Below the pieces are notes generated by a model. The model did not search any database. It saw only the letters and a list, made by a program, of their open reading frames with translations, and was not told the origin of the DNA. Of a DNA stretch of 7,710 nucleotides, positions 1 to 5,975 are shown piece by piece. How positions within the stretch are numbered: position 1 is the first letter of the stretch; each line of letters starts with the position of its first letter. Source of the DNA: Sulfurovum sp. (GTDB taxonomy: Bacteria; Campylobacterota; Campylobacteria; Campylobacterales; Sulfurovaceae); the NCBI GenBank assembly GCA_027029065.1, contig JALVGO010000257.1, positions 1-7,710 on the forward strand, written 5' to 3'. The position numbers and the translations under genes are program-made.

Positions 1-126
1 TAGGAATTAGGAATTAGGAATTAGGAATTAGGAATTAGGAATTAGGAATTAGGAATTAGGAATTAGGAATTAGGAATTAGGAATTAGGAATTAGGAATTA
101 GGAATTAGGAATTAGGAATTAGGAAT
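1..126. repeat. Perfect heptamer tandem array, (TAGGAAT)x18
   Basis: Eighteen uninterrupted, identical copies of TAGGAAT (ATTCCTA on the other strand) run from the first base, so the array is probably longer outside the window. The unit is 7 bp, so each added copy shifts the frame, and the unit contains TAG on plus and gives TAA on minus. All six frames are closed within three copies and it cannot be coding. The absence of any diverged copy suggests recent expansion by slippage or active homogenisation. It has no spacers, so it is not a CRISPR. Intergenic heptamer direct repeats are known in some bacteria (TAACTGA in Beggiatoaceae, heptamers in cyanobacteria). Whether this belongs to such a class is inference. 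Confidence 0.97.
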
Positions 127-153
127 TTTAATTGAAATGGTGGTTTGTGTCAA
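125..153 (-). promoter_or_regulatory. Sigma70-like promoter pointing into the heptamer array
   Basis: On the minus strand TTGACA (148-153) is followed by a 17-bp spacer and TAAAAT (125-130), a consensus -35, ideal spacing and a 5/6 -10 match. The -10 box shares its last two bases with the final heptamer copy. The start would fall near base 118, so the transcript would begin inside the array and consist of AUUCCUA repeats. No gene lies downstream inside the window. The match is by eye; no expression evidence exists. Confidence 0.5.
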
Positions 154-188
154 GGGATTTAAGATTCTCTTTATCGATTCATATTTCC

Positions 189-292
189 TGTAGGGTGTTG
201 TGCACCACAGGCACTTCCTTTGGTCACCCTCACAACACCATTTGTGTATTTGCTCATTGATGCGTGGTGTTGTCAGGGAACAACACCCTACA
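189..292. repeat. Compact palindromic element with terminal inverted repeats and a possible three-way fold
   Basis: A perfect 13-bp inverted repeat, TGTAGGGTGTTGT (189-201) and ACAACACCCTACA (280-292), encloses two inner hairpins: 204-211 with 217-224 (7 of 8 pairs) and 227-240 with 265-278 (13 of 14 pairs, one C-C mismatch). The core GGTGTTGT or its complement occurs four times (194-201, 232-239, 266-273, 280-287), so alternative hairpins are possible, for example 266-273 with 280-287 around a 6-base loop. It starts 27 bp downstream of the murF stop. The ends, with TA at each side of GGGTG...CACCC, resemble MITE-like dispersed elements, but no transposase or clear target duplication is seen. 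It lacks the T-run of an intrinsic terminator, though it could slow or stabilise murF transcript ends. Confidence 0.7.
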
Positions 293-318
293 ACTGCATA
301 CATAAAAATCGAACCAAA

Positions 319-1776
319 CTACACAAAACTCGGTGCATCATTCGCAAATAAAATCAAATCCCCCGGCATCGTCTGCTCCACAAGCATCTGCTCCATCTCC
401 CCTTTGCTTGCAAGCTTCACCAGTTTCTCGGCATCGACATGTGCTTTAAATATGGCATAGTTCAGATCACCGGTTACCACTACCACATCAAACACTTCGT
501 TGGCACGTTTGGCAACCTGCTCGTTGAGGGCATCGTCCACCTCTACCAGTCCTGGGGTGATGACTACTTTTCTACCCTCATAGGTTGATGCCAGATCAAA
601 CGATGCCATCATACCGTCAATGTTGCCGTTGAAGCTGTCATCAAGGATCACTTTGCCACCGGCATCGATGCGCTGCAGGCGGTGATCTACCGGTTTGAGG
701 GTTGAGAGCCCTTTTTGTATCTCTTCATCACTCAAGCCCATCTGCTTTGCTACCAATACCGCGGCAGCAAGGTTCATAGCATTAAACGCACCTAAGATAT
801 TGGCATGGTAACGGGTACTGTTGAGGGTGAAGCTCGTACCTTCCAGTGTCGCCTCAACATCACCAATAATAAATTCGGGCATAGGCAGATCGGGGTGTGC
901 TTGTGCCACTTCGCCCGTACCATAGACATGCACTTTGTCATTCTCAGGCTTGACCATGGCGCTTTCGTGTATCCATGCCTGCTCAAGCCGGTTTGTCTGC
1001 ATGATCTCCATTTTGGTATTGCGGATGTTCTCCATCGTTTTGAAGTACTCAATATGCGCAGGACCAATCTTGCCCACTACCACGTAGTGCGGGTTGACAA
1101 AGGTAGCAATTTCGGCAATATCCCCCTCGCCTCTGGCACCCATCTCGACCACATAAACCTCCGTATTTTCAGGCAGGTCATCGTTAATATCTTTCATCAC
1201 ACCCCCAAGTGTATTGACCGAACGAGGTGTAGCGTAGGTACTGTAGCGGCTGCTTAGCAGATGGGCGATGAAGTTTTTGATGCTTGTCTTGCCGTAGCTT
1301 GCCGTGATCCCTACCACTTTGAGATTTTCCATCTGCGCTATCTTGCCTTTGGCTTTACGCTTAAATCCGTTAAAGAGAATCTTTTCAATAAAGACAGAGA
1401 TACCGTAAGCAATGAAGATCGGTATCAGCACACCGTGATGTCCTAGTGCCAATGCCATAAAAATCCCAATGAGCAGCAGTGCCGCATAAAAGCGCTTTAC
1501 CCGTCCTGTCCATACCAACGGTTTGTCAAGCCCCCGGTACCAGCTGTAAAGCAGCCCAAGGTAGGCGATGACAACCACAAAAGCGTAACTGCTTGCATAA
1601 TCTACAAGCATATAGAGCGCATACGGCACTAAAAAGTAGGCAAAGTGCCACCACGCCTTGGTATGGTGAAAGACCACACGCTCAAGTTTGTAGCTGTACC
1701 ACTGCAGGTTGGTAATGGCGTAGTAGCCCATGGCGATGAGAAAGATAACATAAAAAGCGAGGTTGAGCAGTTGCAT
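319..1776 (-). CDS. murF: MurF, UDP-N-acetylmuramoyl-tripeptide--D-alanyl-D-alanine ligase, membrane-anchored form
   Basis: This Mur ligase adds D-Ala-D-Ala to UDP-MurNAc-tripeptide with ATP, the last cytoplasmic step of pentapeptide precursor synthesis. The 485-residue protein has a Mur ligase core from about residue 150: P-loop GITASYGKTS (156-165), EMGA (211-214), the central-domain block around H241, NAMN (332-335), HRLQ (365-368) and DDSFNGN (379-385, the DDSYNAN motif of other MurF). Residues 1-135 are an extension with about five hydrophobic segments (roughly 3-22, 42-58, 62-80, 95-112, 114-132), as known in Campylobacterota MurF but absent from E. coli MurF. The ATG overlaps the upstream hydrolase stop by one base (TAATG), and AAGGAA lies 9 bases upstream inside that gene, so the genes are probably translationally coupled. 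The C-terminus looks complete. Confidence 0.95.
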   Translation of the reverse strand: MQLLNLAFYVIFLIAMGYYAITNLQWYSYKLERVVFHHTKAWWHFAYFLVPYALYMLVDYASSYAFVVVIAYLGLLYSWYRGLDKPLVWTGRVKRFYAALLLIGIFMALALGHHGVLIPIFIAYGISVFIEKILFNGFKRKAKGKIAQMENLKVVGITASYGKTSIKNFIAHLLSSRYSTYATPRSVNTLGGVMKDINDDLPENTEVYVVEMGARGEGDIAEIATFVNPHYVVVGKIGPAHIEYFKTMENIRNTKMEIMQTNRLEQAWIHESAMVKPENDKVHVYGTGEVAQAHPDLPMPEFIIGDVEATLEGTSFTLNSTRYHANILGAFNAMNLAAAVLVAKQMGLSDEEIQKGLSTLKPVDHRLQRIDAGGKVILDDSFNGNIDGMMASFDLASTYEGRKVVITPGLVEVDDALNEQVAKRANEVFDVVVVTGDLNYAIFKAHVDAEKLVKLASKGEMEQMLVEQTMPGDLILFANDAPSFV

Positions 1777-2504
1777 TAGTCGGTTTCCTTACATTGGTCT
1801 AAGATGGTCTGCGTAATAAACGGCGCATGGTGTAAAAAGAAGAAGTGATCCCCCTCAAGCGGGTAAAGTGAACTCTTCGCAATAAGCTTACTGATCTTCT
1901 CTGCCGTCCAAAGCGGTGTTGCCGTATCGGCTTTGCCCCAAAAAAGCAATACTTTGCCTGTAACGTTGGAGAAGTGGTGTTCAAAGTCTTCGTTCACTAC
2001 ATTTTTAAAGGTTTCGTACATCTCATGGCTCATCCCCTCGACATCCTTGGAGGCGAAAATCCTGCCGAGCTTCGCAATACCGACTGCTCTGAGCAGTTTT
2101 GTCAGTGCAATCTTTGCACGCACGCCAAAAGGTTTGGGTACAAGAATGCCCGAACTTGAAAGCAGTATCAGACAGGGCGGGTTGAGCAGTGTTGCTACCT
2201 TGCCACCAAAAGAGTGCCCCATGATGATATTGGGTGTGACATCGAGTGTTTCAAGAAACAGTTTGACAATAGCAGCATAGTCCTCTGTCTGAAGTACTGT
2301 GTCGTTGCTGCTGTTGCCAAATCCGGGCATATCGAGGTAGATGTGTCTGTAACCCGGAAGCTGCTTGCCAAACGCTTGCTTCATGATCTCTTTGTTGCTT
2401 CCCCATCCATGCAGAACCAGTACACTCTTTAGTGCCGAGGGGTTGACAAGTTCGTAAGAAAGGGCGTAGGTATGCCCCTTGTAAAGTATCTCTTTGGATG
2501 CCAT
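1776..2504 (-). CDS. Alpha/beta hydrolase fold protein upstream of murF
   Basis: A 242-residue cytosolic alpha/beta hydrolase with no signal peptide. The oxyanion-hole motif HGWGS is at 32-36, the nucleophile elbow GHSFGG at 96-101 (Ser98), a likely acid Asp193 in GKADTATP, and the catalytic His220 in EGDHFFF. The triad is complete, so an esterase, thioesterase or C-C hydrolase activity is plausible, but the substrate cannot be read from sequence. From memory, Helicobacter pylori and Campylobacter jejuni also keep a hydrolase of this type beside murF, often near ddlA. No ddl is present here. Start: ATG at 2504 with GGTGA just upstream. It is 73 bp from the preceding gene and overlaps murF by one base. 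Confidence 0.88.
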   Translation of the reverse strand: MASKEILYKGHTYALSYELVNPSALKSVLVLHGWGSNKEIMKQAFGKQLPGYRHIYLDMPGFGNSSNDTVLQTEDYAAIVKLFLETLDVTPNIIMGHSFGGKVATLLNPPCLILLSSSGILVPKPFGVRAKIALTKLLRAVGIAKLGRIFASKDVEGMSHEMYETFKNVVNEDFEHHFSNVTGKVLLFWGKADTATPLWTAEKISKLIAKSSLYPLEGDHFFFLHHAPFITQTILDQCKETD

Positions 2505-2530
2505 GTTTCACCATTTTGTTGAGTTGGCAT

Positions 2531-2538
2531 ATTTTACC
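2531..2538 (-). promoter_or_regulatory. Candidate internal promoter -10 before the hydrolase and murF
   Basis: In the 73-bp gap between the YafK-like gene and the hydrolase, the minus strand reads GGTAAAAT, a full match to the Campylobacter-type -10 consensus gnTAnaAT. There is no recognisable -35 box at the usual distance. The start would lie about 20 bases upstream of the hydrolase ATG, leaving room for GGTGA as ribosome binding site. It would let hydrolase and murF be expressed apart from the three upstream genes. An octamer of this kind occurs often by chance. Confidence 0.3.
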
Positions 2539-2577
2539 ATATTCATTGGCGGTTTTCCCCAAACTCAATCATTTGGA

Positions 2578-3504
2578 TTAAATATTTGCTTCTCCAATCA
2601 CATACTTTCCATCCACCACCTCCACTTCCGGCGGTACCTCCTCCGCCTCAAAGTAGTCATACCCCTCTTTAAGCTCCATCCAGAAGTCATACCAGCGGTT
2701 TTCACTGTAGGTATCCATCGTTTCATCTTCCATCCTGAATGGAAAAATGTGCACCGGTACATAAGGCTGTCCGTTTCGCAGTGCCGCAGCAACCAAGCCA
2801 TATATCTCCTCAATTTTGGCATCAGTCATCGCATAACAGCCAACCGAAACACAGTTGCCGTGTACCATCAGATATGAACCGGTACGGTGATGGGCTCGGT
2901 CATAGGCATTGGGGTATCCAAGATTGAACGCAAGATGGAATTTGCTGTGGGGGTTGAGCTGTCTTGGGTAAACACGGTAGAAGCCCTCGGGTGCCTGTTT
3001 GTCCCCCTCTCTGAGCTTTGGTCCCAAGTGCCCGGAGTAGGCACAGATGGCATAGTCTTTCAGATGTATGTACCGTTCCTCCTTTTTGATCCAGACTTCC
3101 AGCAGTGCCTCTTTTTTAAAGATACGGATGAACACTGCATCACCCATCTGTGTACCCGTTGCTTCCAGACGTGCTTGAAGCGGTGTATAGCGGTACTGCG
3201 CTTCTTCAAGATACTCCTGCATGGCTACCTCCTGTGACATTCGCAAAATCTCCTCCAGACTCAGACTTTTAGACGATATATTCTCATCTATATCCAATGT
3301 CTTTGTCAATGTCAAAGAGACATTCTCTTCAACAGAAAGATCGGATTTTGGCAGGTTTTGTGTACGCTCTGTATGCATTTGGGGTATTGAAACCTGTTTT
3401 GGAGGCGTATAGACCGGCAGGTAAAGGTAGAAAAGCGATAAAGAAGCAAGCAGCAGTCCAAGCACAAGGATATCGACTATGACAAGCCATACCCTTTTGC
3501 CCAT
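2578..3504 (-). CDS. YafK/DpaA-type L,D-transpeptidase-fold murein enzyme, membrane anchored
   Basis: A 308-residue protein with one N-terminal membrane helix (about residues 5-30), a low-complexity linker rich in Ser, Leu and Glu (about 35-90) and a YkuD-fold catalytic domain (about 115-265). The active-site block LMVHGNCVSVGCYAMTD spans 212-228, with His215 and Cys223 as the likely catalytic pair. LGPKLREGDKQAPEGFYRV (160-178), LGYPNAYDRAH (195-205) and the FPFRM block (254-258) follow E. coli YafK (DpaA) closely. E. coli DpaA releases Braun lipoprotein from peptidoglycan. The anchor differs from the cleavable signal of E. coli YafK and would hold the enzyme on the periplasmic face. Start: ATG 3 bases after the preceding stop, with AGAGAG inside the end of that gene. 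Activity here could be cutting or transfer. Confidence 0.9.
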   Translation of the reverse strand: MGKRVWLVIVDILVLGLLLASLSLFYLYLPVYTPPKQVSIPQMHTERTQNLPKSDLSVEENVSLTLTKTLDIDENISSKSLSLEEILRMSQEVAMQEYLEEAQYRYTPLQARLEATGTQMGDAVFIRIFKKEALLEVWIKKEERYIHLKDYAICAYSGHLGPKLREGDKQAPEGFYRVYPRQLNPHSKFHLAFNLGYPNAYDRAHHRTGSYLMVHGNCVSVGCYAMTDAKIEEIYGLVAAALRNGQPYVPVHIFPFRMEDETMDTYSENRWYDFWMELKEGYDYFEAEEVPPEVEVVDGKYVIGEANI

Positions 3505-3507
3505 CTG

Positions 3508-4755
3508 CTACTCTCTAAAGTTCAGCTTCTGCAGCCTGTCGTATCCGTAGACATCCTTAAATGTATGGATCGATCCGTCATCTTCAATATAGACGGTAAG
3601 GTAGGCTGTGTGTACAGGAAGAGGTTTCACGATCTTGATAAAATGGGTTTCGAGAGAGTCATACATCTCCTGCGCTTCGGGCAGTGGTGTAGCCGTATAG
3701 TGTTCTATGATATATGCCAGCATCTCTTTTGGTCTTTCAAGACGGACACACCCGTGACTGTAGCATCTGAATGAACGTTTGAAAAGGTACTTCGACTGTG
3801 TATCGTGCATATAGACAGAGTGTCTGTTGGGGAAAAGAAACTTGACACGTCCCAACCCATTCTTTTTGGAAGGTACTTCAATGAACTTAAACGGAACCTC
3901 CCCTTTGCCACCGACATACGCCTGGGCGTCAAGCTCAGAAAAATGTAATGCCGGAGATTTCAAGTTGTAGTCACGACGGATCACCATACGGTGTTTTTTA
4001 AGATAATCCGGGTCTTTCAGGGTTTTTGGGATCACCTCGTTTCGGGCAATGCTGTCAGGCACATTCCACTGAGGGTTGAGGACAACATACTGAAGGTCTT
4101 GTGAGAAGATTGGTGTCTGCATGTGACGCTTGCCCACAACCACTTTCATTTTGACTGCTGTTTTACTATTCTCTATAATCCTGACTGTATATTCAGGAAT
4201 GTTCACCAGTGCATAGTTTTTGCTCTCTATAGGTTTCATCAGCTTAACCCGCTCAATATTGAGACGGATGTTGTGCAGCAAGACAGGAGAGGTATTCTCC
4301 TGTTTTTTCAGCGTATGGTACGCATTGACAAGTCTGCCAAACTCTCTGTAGGGCGGTACATAGGGCTGGAGTATCTTCTCTATACTCTGCCCTGCCCTAA
4401 GCTGCATACGGATAGTATTGGCATCGACATGCTGTTTGTAGAAAGTATAGTCTGTTTTGAACTTGTCGGACTTTCTTGCTTCCTGTGCCTGCTCAAAGGA
4501 GGCAATGTCGATACAGCCGTTTGCAAGGTTGTTCGCGTAGTCTATCAGCAGTCTGCTCATCAGACGTGAGTCTTCACTGCTGCGTACCTTCTCATAGAGT
4601 GCCCTGTCGTTACAGATGGACATATAAGCATCATTCTCGAGTATTTCCAGAAACGCTTCTTTCTGTGATGAGTGCCATCCCTCACTGTCAGGTGTGCCGA
4701 TACATCCGCTTAACACTACGGCAAATACCGCTGTCAATACCGTTTTGATTTTCAT
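3508..4755 (-). CDS. YcbB/LdtD-like L,D-transpeptidase, predicted lipoprotein
   Basis: A 415-residue L,D-transpeptidase that would act on peptidoglycan stem peptides in the periplasm, by family making 3-3 crosslinks. Residues 1-18 are a lipoprotein signal with lipobox LSGC (Cys18). A helical scaffold-like region (about 30-170) is followed by the catalytic domain (about 180-350) with VNIPEY (184-189), NPQWNVPDSI (227-236), YMHDT (His317) and RCYSHGCVRLERP (Cys336 catalytic). These are YcbB-family signatures. E. coli YcbB is about 615 residues and has a peptidoglycan-binding domain just before the block seen here as LNIERVKLM (165-173); that domain is missing. I chose the ATG at 4755 over an in-frame start at 4809 because it gives the lipoprotein signal, has AGAGGA upstream and forms an ATGA overlap with the preceding gene. 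Confidence 0.92.
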   Translation of the reverse strand: MKIKTVLTAVFAVVLSGCIGTPDSEGWHSSQKEAFLEILENDAYMSICNDRALYEKVRSSEDSRLMSRLLIDYANNLANGCIDIASFEQAQEARKSDKFKTDYTFYKQHVDANTIRMQLRAGQSIEKILQPYVPPYREFGRLVNAYHTLKKQENTSPVLLHNIRLNIERVKLMKPIESKNYALVNIPEYTVRIIENSKTAVKMKVVVGKRHMQTPIFSQDLQYVVLNPQWNVPDSIARNEVIPKTLKDPDYLKKHRMVIRRDYNLKSPALHFSELDAQAYVGGKGEVPFKFIEVPSKKNGLGRVKFLFPNRHSVYMHDTQSKYLFKRSFRCYSHGCVRLERPKEMLAYIIEHYTATPLPEAQEMYDSLETHFIKIVKPLPVHTAYLTVYIEDDGSIHTFKDVYGYDRLQKLNFRE

Positions 4756-5897
4756 TGTTTTCCTCTCCCCAAACTTTTTGCACAGACAAACGCACTTGAG
4801 AATGCCCACTGAAAGTTGTAGCCCCCAAGCCGTCCTGTCACATCCAGTACTTCCCCGACAAAGTAAAGCCCTTTCTTGCGCCTGCTCATCATCGTTTCAG
4901 GGTCGACCTCATCTGTTAAAACACCGCCTCTGGTCACTTCAGCCTTGCTGTAGCCAAATGTCCCTGCCGGTGCAAAACAATACGTGTGCAACCCTTTCAG
5001 CCGATCGACAGCCTCTTTCGAAAGATGTTTCGCCGCTTTGTCTTCTATGCCAAATTGTAGCAAAAATGCCTTAGTAAGACGTTTTGGCATCGGCAGTAGA
5101 GAGCCGATATGTTTATGGCTGTTTTGCACAGTGTGCCATGAAAATCCGGGAAGAAAGTCAATCATGATCTGCCCCTTTTCCCAATAGAGTGATGCATCAA
5201 GTACTGCCGGACCGCTGATGCCTTTGTGGGCAAAAAGCAGTGAACCCCGACACAAATGTTCTCCTACCCGTATCTCTACTTCTGTCGAGATACCGGCAAG
5301 TGCCTTAAAGAAAAACTGCTCTTTTTGTACTGTCAGCCCTACCAGTGCCGGTGCTGTTCTGACAACAGAGTGTCCGAACTTTTCCGCCACTTCGTATCCG
5401 ATACCGCTTGCTCCCAGTTTAGGAAAACTCAATCCGCCTGAAGCAACGACAACATTGGGAGCAGTCAAAGTGCGCTTATTGGTTTTTACATAAAAAATAT
5501 CACCCCTTTTATGAACCTCAGTTACCTTCTCCTGATACAAAAAACGCTGCTTTTGACTCTGTTTGAGCAAAATGGCAAGCAGCTCCTGTGACGACTCCGG
5601 GCAAAAGTACTGATGTGCTTTGCGCAGCACAGGCTGCAGCCCCTGACGCTCCAGCCATGCAAGCAGTGCCTTTTCATCAAACCGCTTTAATACCTTTTCA
5701 ACAAATACCGCATCCCCGCGATAGTATGAAGCATCCATCACTGCATTGGTGATGTTGCATTTGCCACCTCCGGAGATCCGTATCTTCTCTCCCGCTTTGG
5801 CGTTCGCCTCTACAATGACAGCGTGACCGGGAGGCAGCAGTGAAGCAAGCATCAACGCACCAGCACCACCTCCAATGATAATCGTTTTGTGTTCCAT
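4752..5897 (-). CDS. YhiN/HI0933-family NAD(P)/FAD-dependent oxidoreductase
   Basis: A 381-residue flavoprotein of the HI0933/YhiN (BaiN-like) family. The N-terminal FAD-binding motif IIGGGAGA is at 7-14, followed by the family hallmark SGGGKCNITN (42-51), ASGG (152-155), FAHKGISGP (222-230), VTRGGV (321-326) and a C-terminal block GLYFVGEVLDVTGRLGGYN (343-361) that completes the FAD site. Family members are widespread and mostly without a proven physiological substrate, so none is assigned. Possible starts are TTG 5915, ATG 5906 and ATG 5897. I chose 5897 because the earlier two lie upstream of or inside a TATAAT -10 box, and the protein then starts right before the first beta strand. No ribosome binding site precedes it, so it may be leaderless. 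It is first in the five-gene minus-strand operon. Confidence 0.9.
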   Translation of the reverse strand: MEHKTIIIGGGAGALMLASLLPPGHAVIVEANAKAGEKIRISGGGKCNITNAVMDASYYRGDAVFVEKVLKRFDEKALLAWLERQGLQPVLRKAHQYFCPESSQELLAILLKQSQKQRFLYQEKVTEVHKRGDIFYVKTNKRTLTAPNVVVASGGLSFPKLGASGIGYEVAEKFGHSVVRTAPALVGLTVQKEQFFFKALAGISTEVEIRVGEHLCRGSLLFAHKGISGPAVLDASLYWEKGQIMIDFLPGFSWHTVQNSHKHIGSLLPMPKRLTKAFLLQFGIEDKAAKHLSKEAVDRLKGLHTYCFAPAGTFGYSKAEVTRGGVLTDEVDPETMMSRRKKGLYFVGEVLDVTGRLGGYNFQWAFSSAFVCAKSLGRGKQ

Positions 5898-5904
5898 AGC
5901 ACGC

Positions 5905-5912
5905 ATTATACC
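5905..5912 (-). promoter_or_regulatory. Candidate -10 promoter of the five-gene operon, leaderless start
   Basis: The minus strand reads GGTATAAT (TATAAT at 5905-5910), a perfect -10 box that also matches the Campylobacter-type gnTAnaAT. The +1 site would be at about 5897-5898, essentially at the A of the flavoprotein ATG, so the message would have almost no leader, consistent with the absent ribosome binding site. The -35 region (around 5928-5933, GCCTGC) is not recognisable. Confidence 0.5.
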
Positions 5913-5918
5913 CAATGA

Positions 5919-5936
5919 AGGCTACACGCAGGCTAC
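5919..5936. repeat. AGGCTAC direct repeat in the divergent promoter spacer
   Basis: AGGCTAC occurs at 5919-5925 and again at 5930-5936, an 11-bp period that places both copies on the same DNA face. It lies between the two divergent promoters and over the minus-strand -35 region, where an activator or repressor site would sit. The match is only 7 bp and the regulator is unknown, so chance is quite possible. Confidence 0.3.
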
Positions 5937-5941
5937 TTTTA

Positions 5942-5969
5942 TTGACCCATGCAAGAATTATGTTAGAAT
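5942..5969 (+). promoter_or_regulatory. Sigma70-like promoter of the NlpC/P60 gene, leaderless start
   Basis: TTGACC (5942-5947), a 16-bp spacer and TAGAAT (5964-5969, GTTAGAAT fitting gnTAnaAT) form a good promoter. The predicted +1 is at about 5976, the A of the gene's ATG. An in-frame TAA at 5970-5972 excludes any earlier start, and no purine-rich ribosome binding site precedes the ATG. Confidence 0.6.
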
Positions 5970-5975
5970 TAAAAT

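Noticed and set aside
1..126. CRISPR array
   Set aside because: Seven-base units without spacers; no cas gene nearby.
189..292. tRNA-like or other classical RNA gene
   Set aside because: The fold has three stems, but it lacks T-loop and anticodon features and CCA, and the outer stem is 13 bp. I kept it as a repeat element.
112..303. Minus-strand 63-residue open frame, Cys-rich
   Set aside because: It is a translation through the palindromic element 189-292 and the heptamer array, with no ribosome binding site. Its Cys-rich look comes from the repeated ACAACACC-type cores.
200..460. Plus-strand 86-residue open frame
   Set aside because: It starts inside the palindromic element and runs over the antisense of murF's end; it has no family resemblance.
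805..1257. Plus-strand 150-residue open frame opposite murF
   Set aside because: Antisense shadow of conserved MurF codons; no domain or initiation signal.
2517..2568. Hairpin TTGAGTTGG with CCAAACTCAA in the hydrolase upstream gap
   Set aside because: Needs a bulge and a loop of about 30 bases, with no T-run; too weak to call a terminator or riboswitch.
4756..4809. 18-residue N-terminal extension of the YcbB-like gene
   Set aside because: It would displace the lipoprotein signal and lie entirely within the flavoprotein gene; the ATG at 4755 has a good ribosome binding site.
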